DNA of 64,000 bases from Elmis aenea (Eukaryota; Arthropoda; Insecta; Coleoptera; Elmidae), in contig OX393580.1 in the NCBI GenBank assembly GCA_947652605.1, positions 18,248,159-18,312,158 on the forward strand, in the 5' to 3' direction. Shown piece after piece: positions 43,721 through 56,683 of this stretch; position 1 is the stretch's first letter; the number at the start of each line of letters is the position of its first letter. The position numbers were made by a program, and so were the translations under genes. The notes under the pieces were generated by a model that saw nothing but the letters and a program-made list of their open reading frames with translations, did not search any database and was not told where the DNA came from.

Positions 43721-44323
43721 GACGTTGACTGTCGAGATATGAAGTAAATGTATATTTTTTTAAATAAAAACGCTAGCTAACTTTATATGAAATTGAATTT
43801 TTTTAGCAAAATATATAGTTTCGTACACATACATGTTGCAAAAAATAAAAACGAGATATGGCTGATTTTGTAATAATTTCCCTATCAAATATTGCCACGA
43901 TTTGGAAAACAAGTGATGTTTGCAATTAATAAACGACAACCTCATAAAGTGGATAACTGAAGCTAGCTTAAATTCTTTTGTTTTAAAATTGGACTTAAGC
44001 CGCCGTATTTTGTATAATTAACTTTACTTCTTCATCAAATCGTACATAATATAAAAGAAATGAAAATTTTGGCATATCTACAGCACTTTCAAAGGAAAAC
44101 TGAGCTCGAGTAATATTTCAGTTTATTATTACATGAACCCAGTTGCAAGTTTAGCTGTGCGAGCTAGCTACAGATAAATGTGATGTTAATATCCGTGAAT
44201 AAATAGAATGTGTCAGCAGGGTTCATTAAATTTCACTATCAGTACCTGAAATTGATGTTTCCATTTTTGATGGACGTTCTGAAACTGCACGCCATCATTT
44301 GTTCTGGCAGCGTATCGCGTTGC
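43721..44323. other. Non-coding stretch
   Basis: Nothing recognised. Confidence 0.4.
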
Positions 44324-44677
44324 CTATTTGATTAACCAATTTGAATGTTGTACCTCGTCAGCTACCAGTACCATAGTAAATAGTGGTAATGTTGCGTAGG
44401 TAGGATGTTTTTTGCTGGGCTTCGTGCTCTTGTGTGAGGACTCTATCGATCCATTCTCGTATCCCGGCAACTCGGCCCGCACCTTCAGCTCTGCAGATGT
44501 CAGGTATACGCCGTTACTCCACAGGTTAAATGTATATCCGTAAATTAGGACAACTTTATGGCGATTAATTGCCGTGAATCCATACTTTAAGCCTCGCTGC
44601 GTGTCATCGGATACGTAAATTGAACACTTTTTGTATCCGTGATTTAATATAATCGAAGTATGAAGACTAAAGATCGC
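44324..44677 (-). other. Possible coding exon (117 open codons, no ATG start)
   Basis: The minus strand is open from 44677 to TAG at 44324-44326 in a locally GC-richer block. It reads HGYKKCSIYVSDDTQRGLKY, FTAINRHKVVLIYGYTFN, LWSNGVYLTSAELKVRAELP and GYENGSIESSHKSTKPSKKH. The composition is protein-like and unlike the AT-rich flanks. Acceptor-like sites occur within it (GATGACACGCAG before 44596, ACATCTGCAG near 44491), and GAGGTACAA is a weak donor. Overlapping frames on both strands are also partly open, so frame choice is uncertain. I do not recognise the product. Confidence 0.35.
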
Positions 44678-45162
44678 TTAACTCTCAAAAAATGACGGTC
44701 TAAGCGCAGGGTGTCTCATTTTCGATGAAAATTTAGGTTGTAGAGTTGATAAAGAATTAGTTACGGGGTCTTTTTCCGATAAAAATTGAGTTCATGTAAA
44801 AGAAAATGTGATACCCTTATTAATTTTCAAAAACATGTCTAGTAAAGGATCTTTTTAAAGTTCAAAATTTCAAGTATCTGGCTTAAATAATAAATGAAAA
44901 CGGTAACAAAAATGTTTGCATGTTTTCCAACCTTGTCGATATTTTTTTTTTAAATAATATTTTAGACTAAATGCTAATCATAGATTATTTTAACATTATT
45001 AGAGAGCTAATCTTCTTCTTTTTAGAGAAAATAAGCCCGAATCATCTTAGTCTTTGAAAAAATAATTACATGCAATTCAATATTAATTTACAGTAGACTA
45101 CGAAAAAAGCATACAAATTGTACAAAATAGGTGAATAGGTTTAAAATTTCTGTGCTGCTATA
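44678..45162. other. Non-coding stretch with a possible CAGGGTG relic
   Basis: CAGGGTGTCTCATTTTCG at 44706-44723 looks like the left end of a further palindromic element, but no inverse partner is found. Confidence 0.35.
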
Positions 45163-45310
45163 GTCAGCGTCAAGTCTAATGGCGAGGGGTGGGGATGCGT
45201 ACTAATACAATTGGAATTGAATACACCTACTTACTAAAGTGCGTGGACCATATTGTAGCGCGTTCTGCACAAAAACACCCCCACCGCTCGCTATTACACT
45301 TGACGCTGCC
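45163..45310. mobile_element. Short MITE with 35-bp inverted ends
   Basis: Inverted ends GTCAGCGTCAAGTCTAATGG... and inverse of GGCAGCGTCAAGTGTAATAG... lie between TA dinucleotides (45161-45162, 45311-45312), with GC-rich subterminal GAGGGGTGGGG. 148 bp, no coding. Confidence 0.65.
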
Positions 45311-45324
45311 TATATTGTAAAAAT

Positions 45325-46677
45325 TGTATATCTCAGTAAATATCCACTATAGGATAAAATGTTTTGAATAAAAGTTGTTTGGTACTTAGTTTTCCACCAT
45401 AAGACAAAATTTAAAAAAAATTCGGCATAACAAAAGCGCAATGAAAAACAATTGAATTTTTTTAAATGGTGAGGTATCCCTATATTATACTCATTTGATA
45501 GAGATTTCTTTTATCTTTTCAATGATGGGATCACCTTAAAAATTAAGTTTATGCTAAGAGGCCGGAGAATATCGAAAATTAAAAAAATCTTATTAGAGAT
45601 ATTACACCTGAAATGGCTGAGAATGGTATAAACGGGTTTAAAAACCGAGTTTATCATTGGGAAGCTGTAAATGGTTCACAGTTTGAACACTTATTGTAGA
45701 TTTCATCAAAAAAATTTAGTTCTTATTATGTTTTTGTTAGAAATAAATACTAATCGATTAAAATAATTTTTGCGTTTTTCTCAATAAGTTGCTTAAGTAA
45801 TGGTACTAAAAATGTGCATCATTGAAAAGAGAAAAGAATTCTCTATCAAATGAGTAGATATAATATAGGGGTACGTTGTCATTTAAAAAAAAAAGAATTG
45901 TTTTTCATTTCGCTTTTGTTATTCGAAAAAAAAATAAAAAATTTTGTCTTATGGTGGAAAACTAAGTACCAAACAACTTTTATGCAAAACATTTTCACCT
46001 AAAGTCGATATTTACTGAGATATACAGGGTGTGTATAAATTGGCCGAAGCGCTACACGTGGCGATGTTCTTCGTAAAATTCTAAGTCGAAAATCTTAATA
46101 CAAAAATGTTGTACCATGCTTGCTGTGTCTGCAAGAGGTCCTCAATGTTTTGACATTTAGTCCTTTAATAAACGTTATTATTTAATATTTTTTAATGGAA
46201 AAGCTGCGATTTGGAATAAAAATAAAAATTTTGAATAATATTTTTTTCTAGATATTGTGTTTTTTCTTTCAAAAATTGTTGTTGAAAACGTCTTAATCAA
46301 TGATTTTAATGAAAATAATACACATGGCAACATTATCATTAGCTGTGTTTTTCTCGTAATTATTTCTAGTTTGTATTAGAAGAATACCTAAAAGTTTGCA
46401 GCTATGTTTACGAACTGAAGGCTTTCAGTTCGAACAAATAATTTAAATACCTAAGTAAAAATTGCTGATAAAAAAAAATCCAAACGCAAATCAATGGATG
46501 CAATGTTGCCAAATTTTAGTTTCTTTAAATGGAACCTGAGGCCATAGGAAGCATGGTACAACATTTTTGTATCAAGATTTTCGACTTAGAATTTTACGAA
46601 GAACATCGTCACGTGTAGCGCTTCCGCCAATTTATACACACCCTGTATAGCATATTCCATTCCTTTTGGACACACTG
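45325..46677. mobile_element. Palindromic element interrupted by a second one
   Basis: The left arm from TATATCTCAGTAAATATC pairs with 45860-46022, and the true right terminus (inverse of CAGTGTGTCCAAAAGG) is displaced to 46648-46677 by the inserted 46025-46645 element. The left terminus is eroded by about 30 bp. Arms include CCACCATAAGACAAAATTT on the left and its inverse at 45936-45956. Confidence 0.7.
46025..46645. mobile_element. TACAGGGTGTG palindromic element, copy 1 (621 bp)
   Basis: The ends CAGGGTGTGTATAAATTGG and inverse are flanked by TA and inserted in the arm of another palindrome. The arms pair for about 120 bp (GATGTTCTTCGTAAAATTC, ATGTTGTACCATGCTTGCT). The centre contains CGAACTGAAGGCTTTCAGTTCG, a perfect 9-bp-stem hairpin. 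The 62994-63619 element is a close relative of similar length. Confidence 0.85.
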
Positions 46678-48900
46678 TATATATAATGTTTTAGGTTTAG
46701 CTTACCTGACTATACATTGAGATTAATCCTTACTACACCTTGAATTTTTTATTCCCAGTATTTGTTTTCGGTTTAAAATTCTCTGAAACGTAAATTTTAC
46801 CTATATGATATTTCCTCGAAAAACACACATACATTTTATCATAAAAATTTTAAGCTTTGTATTAAAAAAATTGAGGTATGACAGCCGAATAAAGACATTG
46901 AAATATTAACTGTGTGTAGAATTACTTCCATCAAAAATAAATAATTTTTGAAGACATTTGTAGCGCTCTTTTCTTGGTTTACTCTCTTCTCTGACTTTTC
47001 GTTTGGCTTCCTGGCCGCTTTTGGCAGCTGACATGCACCTCATCAATTCTGGAATCGGGTATCAAAGCTCTCCCTTTCTTAAACCCTAAGATCTGGCTGA
47101 ATTCAAATATTTTATTAAATCCATTTGAGAAATGGCTCCGATTTTTTACTTTTAGCTTGTGGTTCGTTGTACTTACTCCAATCCAATTTTGTTTCATTAT
47201 TCCATGCTTTTGCGTTTAGAATAGATTAAGATAGTTTCTTTCAGATCTGCTGTAACTCCAATCTAAAAACGAGACGGTTAACTGTTAAACTACATCGATA
47301 AAATAATGGGGTTAAAGTTTAAATTTGACCCAATTTTCTTCACAACGTGGAAAAATTATTACGGTCAGGTTAGAAAGTTGTGTAGAGGGAAAAATAATAT
47401 TGCCAGAAAACGTTCTAGTAGTCACAACCATGGGCCAACAAAATTGCTGTTATAAACTTTGAAAGAACACACGTCATTGTATTTTTAAAAAAATTCTGGT
47501 AACCGTATGCGAATGTTATTACGTAGAAGCACTTCAAATAAGTAGAAAATATTCATTATTGTTGATTACTCAACGAAGATTTAAATAAACAGTAGTAACT
47601 CCTTAATGTTGATCATTTCTGTTTAAGACAAGACATGTCCCTTACAGCCATCGAAAAGATGCGATTTAGCGCTAAAAAAAATTTGCTGAGCAATTGTTGT
47701 TTCACCCCATATGTTGTAGGCTTGCGTGTGATGGGAATTGCGCGTGCCTCAACTTCAAATCTGTTGATTTAGTTTTGCACCAAAAGTGACTTTTAAACAA
47801 ACCAGAAGTCCCATTTATTCTACCTCTTTCTTATCTGCGTATATCTGCTAAGATTATCAAGTTTTTTGCAGATCTGTTAAAGCTTATTTAATTTTTCGTT
47901 TGTTTATCATGGTTTGTTTAATAGTTGTAATTAAAATTCAGCTGCTTTTGTTAGTTATCCCGAAGACATAAATCTTAATTTTCAAAATTACAGATCGACT
48001 CGATTTATTCGCTTTTCAGTCATAAATAATCTCAAAACTTTTATTCTAAAACTTTGTTCGTTTGCAAATTCAATTTTTAGCGCGGAATGGAATTAGCGAT
48101 TCCACGGAACACCGTCAATACCATTTTTCAATTACCTCGCAGCGCACTGATATTTTTTTTTGTTCCTGTCAGACAAAAAAAAAGCTGCGACTTCGAAGAA
48201 TAATTTGGCGTTTGTCCAACTTGCAGTTCATAGTATTATACAACGTGCAATTGTCGTTGAAACATAAAATACCAAGATTTATTTATGGCGGGGCTCCCAC
48301 GCTGTTTTAAGAAGTGCTGGAGAATCAGCGGGAAGTTCCGGTTAAAAAAACAGCTGAAAAACGGGGCTCTGAGACTTATGTAAGTTGGCTATGAACGGCA
48401 TGGAAAAAGGAATTGTCGTAAATAAAGTGCTGAGCGAAACTTATGTGGTTATTGGACTCGGTCAGGGGATGCTGGTCGAAGTTATAAGAATTTTTATTAA
48501 TAAACTTGTTGCAGAAGTGCATGCGCTTCTTGCAAAATGAAATTTGCAATGCTAAAATTACTTTTCACGAATTTATTACATGTTAGATACCATGAATGAC
48601 TTTAAATGAAAACCTTTTTACAAAGAAACTCTTGTTTAGGTCAGTTTCGATACTCTCATTGCTCCGTCGGCAGTAATCTTATTAATTTATTTGTATGCTA
48701 GATGATGCTAAAATTGTGCTTGCTTTCAAAATTGCTCAGTTTACGTCGCTACAATCTATTATAAAATGTATTATTGCCATCATAAACGTCAACGCGAAAT
48801 ATTATTATTTTCTCATCTGTTAAGGTGAGCGATGATTTTTTTATATATTGGTATCGCTTAAAGCTGTGCTTTCAGTAACGAAATAGTGTTTTATATGTGT
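46678..48900. other. Non-coding stretch
   Basis: Frames at 46979-47197 (minus) and 48062-48310 (plus) show no domain I know. No repeat ends seen. Confidence 0.45.
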
Positions 48901-49514
48901 TGATGGACCGTACTGTACATAGGCCGCATTGTTTTGGAGAATAGTACTTATTACACTTATATTTATTGTTGTTAATTATGGCTCGTGATCGTCTTTGTAT
49001 GATGGTTGGACCCTCAAACGTTGTTTTATGTAGTACACAGGTCTAGAGCAAGTATTACACAGTAAGAAACAAACAAAACACAACAATTTTAACAACAAAA
49101 TCCTTTATTTTTCGACCGGCTGTACATTTCTCGGTGGTTGGTTCTTAACTACCCTAGCGCGACTGTCCCAAGATTTTGGTTCCTGTTGCTAGCCCTTTTT
49201 TATTGTAGTTGTATCCCTGTCTTTCCTATAAGCAGATTTGCGTAAGAGTAATATGTTCTACTTAAGATGTGCCTACAGATTTACCAACAAATCGGTTGTT
49301 GATTGACGAAACCCAAATACTGACGTTGTATAACTCAAGTTATGACCGTAATATTTTAACGTTAATGTGTTTTATTGAAGTTGAAATCCTCATAACTTGG
49401 CCCTTTTGAAGTGTTACATGTTTTAGTAACTGATGCGTCAGCATTTGTTCCAATGTTATTCATTTAAAAGTAAATGAATCAACACTGAGGTAAAATAAAA
49501 TAATTGATCCCAGG
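48901..49514. repeat. LTR-like dispersed repeat, copy 1 (3' end eroded)
   Basis: It starts TGATGGACCGTACTGTACAT and matches 56684-57295 in order: GTTGGACCCTCAAACGTTG, TTTATTTTTCGACCGGCTGT, GATTGACGAAACCCAAAT, AGTTGAAATCCTCATAAC. Similarity stops at TGATCCCAGG, before the other copy's CA terminus. See copy 2 for the structural argument. Confidence 0.6.
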
Positions 49515-50354
49515 TATTATGCTTTTATCACATTTTGAAGCCCAAATTATTGACTGGGGATTAGTAATTTGCTGCTGAACTCAATGTAAATATTTTTTAG
49601 TACGGCTTAAGACTTGAGCAGGTTGTTTTACTGTTAAAAAGTTCATTGCAGAGTTGTATAGGTACAGCTGTAGTTGTGGGTATATTACGTTCTCGAAAGT
49701 AATGAAATGTCCATTTTTTTTTTTTAATTGTGGATAGTATCAGAAAAGGTGCTGAAATTTGTTGTAGAGATATAGACAGTTGAGGACATCTGTGGCTTGT
49801 GCTGTTGCAGAATGTAGTTAATGGTGGCGAAAATTGCCGCAGATGTTTGCAGTATCAAGTATTAGCTCTGTGTCATAAACGTTTATTCATTTTTTTTTAA
49901 TAATTGCGAAAAAAGGAAAGCTTTTGCGAAATATCTTAGTTAATATTTTTCGGATATATCGATCGAAGTTGTGCTAATATGCAGAGCAATTTTGGATAGA
50001 CCTTGAATAAAAAATTAATTAAATTTTAAAATAACTTTCTGTTAAAACATGCCTTCTGTATACTTACAAATTTTTGTTATTGTTTGATAAAACTTTATCG
50101 AATAAGTAGAATTATCAAAATATTGTGTTTACCACTAAAAGTATTTTGAAAATTATTGACTTAAACTTTCATAATTAATTCTGGATCTCTAACAATTTTG
50201 AAAGACGTTTAGATAATTGTTAGTCTCAACTATTTTTTGAAAAACATATTTTTTAAGCAAGAAATTTAGACTAGGAGCTTGGTGCTGCATAATTGTTTTA
50301 AGCGAAGAACTTGGGAAAATAGTCTAAAAAAAAGTAACAAGCTGAAAAACATCG
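49515..50354. other. Non-coding stretch
   Basis: Nothing recognised. Confidence 0.4.
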
Positions 50355-50541
50355 TCAACTCCCGCGCCCTTTTTTTGATTTTTCAATTATCACTCGTTCT
50401 TGACGGTACACATTTTCAATAACTTTTAGCTTCTTTCGTAAGCTTTCTAGGTTATCAACGAAGAAACCATCTTTCGATATTTCATTTAATGATTTGGTCA
50501 TCATGCTATCCCAATTTACTTTGTTGGTATTGGGGGGCCTG
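50355..50541 (-). pseudogene. Possible MADF/Myb-SANT-like fragment
   Basis: The minus strand is open for about 60 codons: NTNKVNWDSMMTKSLNEIS, then LRKKLKVIENVYRQERVIIE and KSKKGRGS before TGA. The end resembles the last helix of MADF or Myb/SANT-like DNA-binding domains (pattern ...L+..+.+E...+.KS+.SGAG.D.VY...). Such domains occur in host factors and in PIF/Harbinger-associated proteins. There is no start codon and nothing downstream, so it is a fragment. Similarity is weak. Confidence 0.3.
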
Positions 50542-50930
50542 CCCTAAAAAGCGCGGGGGATCTACGCAAAGACAAACTTCTAGGAGCCTTTAAAAAATCA
50601 TAAGAAAACCAAGCTGTATTTGTGTGATATTGTTAAACATATATTCTATTTTGTAAATTGTAGATCAAATAAGAAATTTGACAAGTTGATTATAAATCAA
50701 AAAAGCTAAACAACCCAATTTTAAATTTTTTTATAAACTAAATAAAAATTCTAATAAAATTAATCTTTCTACCTTTTGCTTCCCCAAAATCTTTAAAAAA
50801 ATTGTCGAATTCCATTTCCCTCATGACTTCACTTTCGACTGACATAAATACATGCCGTGAATGTAAGCGTTCACTAGTAGGATAATTAAAAAAATATTTG
50901 CAATAAATAAGCCATTTAAGAAAATCTCCT

Positions 50931-51535
50931 TCATCTGTCAAATTTGCGATTTCAACCAATCACTAATCTTAAATCTTCTAGAGTCTAGAGACTACCAATA
51001 GGAGCATTATTACATGGCAATAATTTTACATTCCACTGTCAGATGTTGATCCTCCTGTGAAATTTGCGTTTTCGACCAATAACAAACACAGATTTCTTAG
51101 AAACGACCAATAAACATAATCATACACTGATAATATACTTTTTGCAATTAACAGATTTTCATTGGTTTATTGGTCGTTTCTAAGAAATCTGAGTTTGTGA
51201 TAGGTCAAAAATATAAATTTGGAGAGGGAATTAAATATTTTGGTTTGATAATTCTTTTTTGACGAATTTCGGCGACCAGTAGCGTTACTTTAATATAGAT
51301 TAAACCACACTCCTTACGCACCAATCTGACAGTACTTGTAAAATTGGACATAACATACATTTAATTTGACAGGTAGATTGGGTGAAGGAAATTTTATGAC
51401 AAAATATAACTCGTGCATTGCAATTAATCTTATAATTTTTGACAAATCTTTACTCAGGCAAGTTGAATCAGAAAAAAATCACTCGTGTTTTTTTCAGCTC
51501 AACTTGCAGTCGGGCATATTTACCAAAAATTATTA
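50931..51535. repeat. Dispersed 0.6-kb repeat, uninterrupted copy
   Basis: Same sequence as 9309-9611 plus 11012-11267, without the piggyBac-like insertion. At the corresponding point it reads CTTTAATATAGATTAAACC, i.e. the unoccupied TTAA site. It contains an inverted repeat (AGATTTCTTAGAAACGACCA against its inverse near 51177-51196). Confidence 0.75.
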
Positions 51536-52671
51536 ACAAAATAAATTTAATCGTTAAACTGACGATGATTGCATGAACAATTAACGATAGTTTAAACGTC
51601 CCAAAAGGATTAAGAAACAAAGTGATGATTTGGTGTTTATATTTTTATAAACAAAAGACCAGCGCTTCTCATTAATTGCCATTTCACGTCAAATGCAGCA
51701 ATAATATTTTATGAATAATCTATATTAATGGTATAATTTATTTATTTAGTTAGGTATCTCTTCGGAATTCCACCTACACGTCATGACTGCACTGCAATAC
51801 ACCTAAAATGCGAGCAAATTCGGTGTTTAAACGCGGTAACTAAGCAGCAAGATCATGTGATCGGTAAGTGGATAGTAAAGTAGCCGGGACTTTAACTCTA
51901 CTTATGGCTATTCCGGTAAGCGAGTAAGGAACTAGCGAAGCTGTTTACACGGGATAACTTTACTGTCCGCTAGTAGTATTAGCGGCCTGTAAACGAACCT
52001 CATGACAACACCCCTGAAGCAAAAATGTAGAAGCCATAAACTATAGCTGTGTTCCAATTAAAGTAAAGGTCAAAATCGCTTTGTATTTGAGAAATTTTTA
52101 AACCAAATCCAAAATTTCTGTTTTTTGCCTGCATTTTAAATGTAACCTTAGATAAAGCTTTTGCTGCTGTTTTTATTAGGAAAATTTATTAATAAACACC
52201 TATTCATTACTAGAAATCAATCAATAACAAACTGATACTTATTAATTTCTGTAATTTTTCCATTAATAATTCATGTGATTTATCTGTAACGAATAAGCGT
52301 TCTAGTTTTTCTGTTGAAACTGATTTGAGTTTCCATGAAAAGTAATATGGATTCTGGCAATGTTCCACGTAAAGTCCCAAACGTCATAATTTTTCTACTT
52401 TTTATGATATACTGTCATTAAGTTTGTGTTACTTGGGTAATATTTCAGCTAAAAAAAAATTACGACTTCGACATTTTATATTAATAACATTTTCAAACTT
52501 GTTTCCCCATGATTTATAATAATTTACAGCAGTTTTTTTTTGAACAATTTTATATTAAAGTTTCATCCTTCTAATTGTTGTGTATTCCAGATTTTTACAC
52601 ACAAATTAAGTTGCTTTTTAAACTGGTTTCAATAAATCACACAATTGCTTTAATTTACATTTTTAAGAAGG
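51536..52671. other. Non-coding stretch
   Basis: A loose inverted pair (GTGGATAGTAAAGTAGCCGGG / CCCGTGTAAACAG side) lies near 51873-51965. No gene recognised. Confidence 0.4.
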
Positions 52672-52673
52672 TA

Positions 52674-54629
52674 GGGTAACTGCTACAGTTATTGGCCTTA
52701 GTGTAGTTATTGGCATAGTCTGCATTTAATCGCATATAATAAGAATTCTAAATAAATTTAGGGGATTCTGTTTATTGGTTTGCAAACTTTAATCATTTTT
52801 GTTTAAAACTAGTAACTTATTTTGTAATAGTGTTGGTAACAAAAATAAAAAATCATATTTATCTAGAGCACGTTGCAGTCACAAATAAGAAAGGGGGCGG
52901 TGAACGTGAACACCTTAAGGTGAGTGTCAATTTTGAATAGCTTATTTTATTATCAATTATTGGTTGGCAAAATAAAATTACAAACTCTTTAACCTTATTA
53001 CACTATAAAGTGACAAAAATATATAATTCTGTGGCTACAGTTGCAATAATCGATTTATTTAAAGGGCGGCTAACAATTGGATCATAAAAATCTGAAAAAC
53101 TATAGTTATTGGCATAGGCGGCCAATAACTAGTACACCTGAATTCTGCCTAGATTCAGTTATTAACCGTGGCCAATAACTAAAGTATTGTATGCCAATAA
53201 CTATACACAGTGTAAAATTTACCGGCAAATTTAAATTGTAAATTTCCTGAAAATGCCAAAAGTAAAACGAAGTTGTTTTTATTTAAAAAAAATACAATAA
53301 GAACGATATTGAATAAGCATTAGACCATTAGAGGCTGTAAAAATGGAATATCTAAACGAGAAGCTTCGCAGATGTATAATGTTCCTAGGGCCACATCGCA
53401 GTTCCGCCTTTGCGAAAAATTTGTTAAAGAACGCCATGGTCCTTCTTCAGTACTGACTCATTCCAAAGAAGCTATAATTGTGGCCTGGCTAGAAGAAAGC
53501 AGAAAAAAAAAGGTTTTTCCAACAGTTTGACGATATTAAGCTATCCGTTAAAAAGTTTCTAGAGGATTCTAAAAGAAACCTTGTTTAAAACCAATACACC
53601 TGGAAAAGGATGGTTTAAGTCATTCTTGTCGCGGCATCCGCCCATAGCAATAAGATAAGAAAAGAATAAAAAAACTAAAATTACTTAAACAAAAATCAAA
53701 CAAAGTTCAAATAGTATCAACTGTGCTAATAAGTGATAATTTAAAATTGCCAATAACTAAATTGAGTGATAATAGTAAAAATATTAAAGTAATCAAAGAA
53801 AAGAAGAGAGAAGTTCATGACAAAGATTTATTTAAAAATTTTTATATTGACCAAGAGATTGAGGAACAACCTAATGAAAACAATATTCAAAACGAATTTT
53901 TAAATAACAAAGTTGTCTTTGGTATATGTTTTACTTGTTGCTATAATATTAATAGCAACTATTTTGGAATAACATGTAACACATGTTGCAGAAATTATCA
54001 CCTGAGATGTACCTATATTAAAATACAAAAAAAATTCGGATAAAGTATTCACATGTAAAACATGTCAATCAAAGACTGTGTAAATAAGAAAAAAGAAGAA
54101 AAGTGTAAGACTGAAACTTTGAAATAGAAAAAAGAATCTATTTTTACAGTGTTCAAATATGATATTTTTAGTAACCCTATTAGCCTTTATGTAAAAGACA
54201 AGTTTATAATAGAATTTACTTTTAGTTAAAATAAAATTTTGTGTACCCAAACCCTATTTATTTATTAGGAATTATTTTCTCTGGTATCTTTAAATGCACA
54301 GTTACAAGAAAACAATAAATATTGTTATTATTTTGTGAGAAATTTTGAAAAGAAGTAACAATTATTATGAATGCCAATAACTGGTACATGCAGGGCCAAT
54401 AACTACGAAAGACATGCCAATAACTACAAACTGCGTAGTGTTTAAAAAATAATGAATTTTTACTATTAAAAACTTATGATACATCAAATTCGAATTTTAA
54501 ATATGAAAATAAGTTTATTGGTCTACACCACAGTTCAGTTTTTATATTTTAATATCGAAAAATTAATTAATTATCTCACTTGCAATATGAAATTTTGCTT
54601 AAGGGGGCCAATAACTATAGCAGTTACCC
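52674..54629 (+). mobile_element. pogo-like transposon with TA target site (decayed)
   Basis: The ends GGGTAACTGCTACAGTTATTGG and inverse, with one mismatch in 24 bp, are flanked by TA (52672-52673, 54630-54631). The word GCCAATAACT (or inverse) recurs at least ten times near both ends and between 53100 and 53205, suggesting multiple transposase-binding sites. It contains a broken transposase gene (53330-54083). Confidence 0.8.
53330..54083 (+). pseudogene. pogo-like transposase remnant with PHD-like C-terminus
   Basis: GISKREASQMYNVPRATSQF is a Psq-type helix-turn-helix (53346-53407). EAIIVAWLEESRKK and GKGWFKSFLSRHP follow in shifting frames as the CENP-B-type second DNA-binding domain. 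The catalytic DDE core is deleted. The last part (53723-54043, then a frameshift to TAA 54081-54083) gives CFTCC, CNTCCRNYHLRC and FTCKTC, the spacing of a PHD-like zinc finger, found at the C-terminus of some insect pogo-like transposases. Not functional. Confidence 0.7.
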
Positions 54630-54631
54630 TA

Positions 54632-55940
54632 TTTTGGAGTTGTTTAAATTACTGTAATGTATTTTTTATGCACTCTCGGGAATTTCACAACTCTTTTTAA
54701 AAAGCTTCGTTTCAATAAGATATGAAATCTAAAACGAAATCGTTTTTGGGTTATAATTAATGCCGCTTGGTGTACGAACGAAAGCCCATAAAAACCTTAG
54801 CTCTTCTTTCAGCCTAATGACCTCATAAAAAAACATATAAAGTTTATTTTACAGTGTTCATTAACGTTACACCTCTCTCTTGTGGTGGATAACTCATTCT
54901 GCAGGACCTAGATTTTTTTTGTTTATAGCCCAATTAAACGCGATACATTAAAGGTCGTTTTATGGCCGATGTAGGCGAACAGAAATGGAATGTTTGTTTG
55001 TCTAAAAATATCCTAGCTTTATACATATAATGAACAAAAACTGTTATAGACAGATTAGTGGAAGTTTGGACCGGAAAACCAAAAGAAAATTCCAAAACCA
55101 CAAAAAAAAGTTCTTAATAATTATACAACCTCAGATATTTTAAAGAGATTTTAAAGAATGAAATTGTTTAGTTCACTTATTCATAAGTAAAGTACGAAAA
55201 ATGCTCTAAACTAAATGACATCTTCCCTAGCTGTTTATATAATAAATCTTAATTTAAGTTATGAAAACTCTCCTTGGTGAAGTAATATTATCTTTGTGAA
55301 GGATAGTGCTTGAGGATAATTTATAGTTGTTTTTCTTTAATCTAAAAATAGCCCACAACATTATGCATTGCAATTCTCTCAAATGCTTTAATAAATAACG
55401 GAGATCCATATGGAACTTGAAACACTCCCACTGATAAAGCAGTTTCTCCTTTAATATGTAAATGCTCTTTGTGGAAAACATTTTTAAAGGGTATTGATAT
55501 TAGAACAATTTTAAGGTCTGTGTAGAGCTCCATCACACTGTTGTGCACACTAGAATCTAATGTTAATGGGAAAATTATTTTGCCGGAAAATTGCTCGTAT
55601 AATATCTAGTGAAAGTTGGTTAGTCGAAAAACAAAGGTCCTTTTAAATAATAAAGGTATCAGTCAATTGTACCGAACCTGTCAAAAGTTCATAAATGAAT
55701 GATGCGGTGTGGGTTTCTGCGTACGAAAATTTAAACCTTTTTCTGTAAATATTTTATTGAGGGGAAACAGTTCTTTTTGGATAAAAATTGATTTTGAACC
55801 TATGCTTCAAGAATGGCAACAAAAATATTTGTTTATTTGTAGGGAAATTACCTTAATGAAATTCTAAACTGTGTCAATTATTAAAGTAATTTCTTTCGAA
55901 TAGAGATATAAAAAAATTTAGTTAAAAATAAGAAGAAAAA
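54632..55940. other. Non-coding stretch
   Basis: Nothing recognised. Overlapping minus frames at 55254-55548 lack motifs. Confidence 0.45.
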
Positions 55941-56683
55941 AGGGTGTTTCAACAAGTGGTGTAGGATTTAAACAGGATTTAAATTGCAGAACTTTTTTTA
56001 GTTGCCAGTTTTTTTAAAGTTTTTATTGGACATATTTTAGTAGAATTTATCGTGGAGCGGTACACAATCGCAGGACGCATATAAATCGTTAAGTTTTATT
56101 TTGATAATTCATGTTCTTTTACGAATATGTTTCGCAAAATTTGTGCATTTTTTCCAGATAATCGTGTACCAAGTGAACCCGCTATTTAGAACCTAATCAA
56201 GATCTATAGACACCAAAGCGTACTCGGATTTGCCGTTCAATCGACAATATTGCCGCAGTAAGTAAAAGTGTTCTTTGAAAACGATGCTGGAAGGGCTGTT
56301 TCGGTCGAGCGAGTGCGTTATATTATTAGTACATGTTGATCAATTTTTCTGGCCTGAACTGGAGAATAAGGATATAGCGGACCTCTACTTCCAACAAGAC
56401 AAAGCCACGTGCCATACAAGTCGCGATACAATCACTTTATTGCGTTCCAAGTTCCCAGGTCGTTTGATATCAATAAAAGGCGACATCAGTTGGCCACCAA
56501 GATCATGCGATTTGGGACCACTGGACTTTTTTATTTGGGTCTATCTTAAAAAAAGTTTATGCCAATAATCCACGGTCAATTTATGCTTTCAAAGCCACTA
56601 TTGCTGAGCCGGAGTTTTGCAAAAAATTTACCAAATACTTCAAGAAAAGGATGGTGGTCAGTAAAAAGAGCTATTCTATACTA
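55941..56683 (+). pseudogene. Mariner-like (DD41D, rosa-type) transposon, internally deleted
   Basis: AGGGTGTTTCAACAAG marks the probable left end. PDNRVPSEPAI...NLIK (56155-56200) is the N-terminal helix-turn-helix, and the sequence then jumps to FFENDAG. The frame 56275-56568 gives LYFQQDKATCHTSRDTITLL, the second catalytic Asp (D of QQD), and WPPRSCDLGPLDFFIW with the third Asp, 41 residues apart, as in the DD41D group. The first catalytic Asp is lost in the deletion. The C-terminal codons run up to 56683, where an LTR-like repeat cuts the gene. Confidence 0.75.

Noticed and set aside
51865..51970. Loose inverted pair with GTAAG words
   Set aside because: The arms match too poorly and lack target duplications, so a MITE call would be guesswork.
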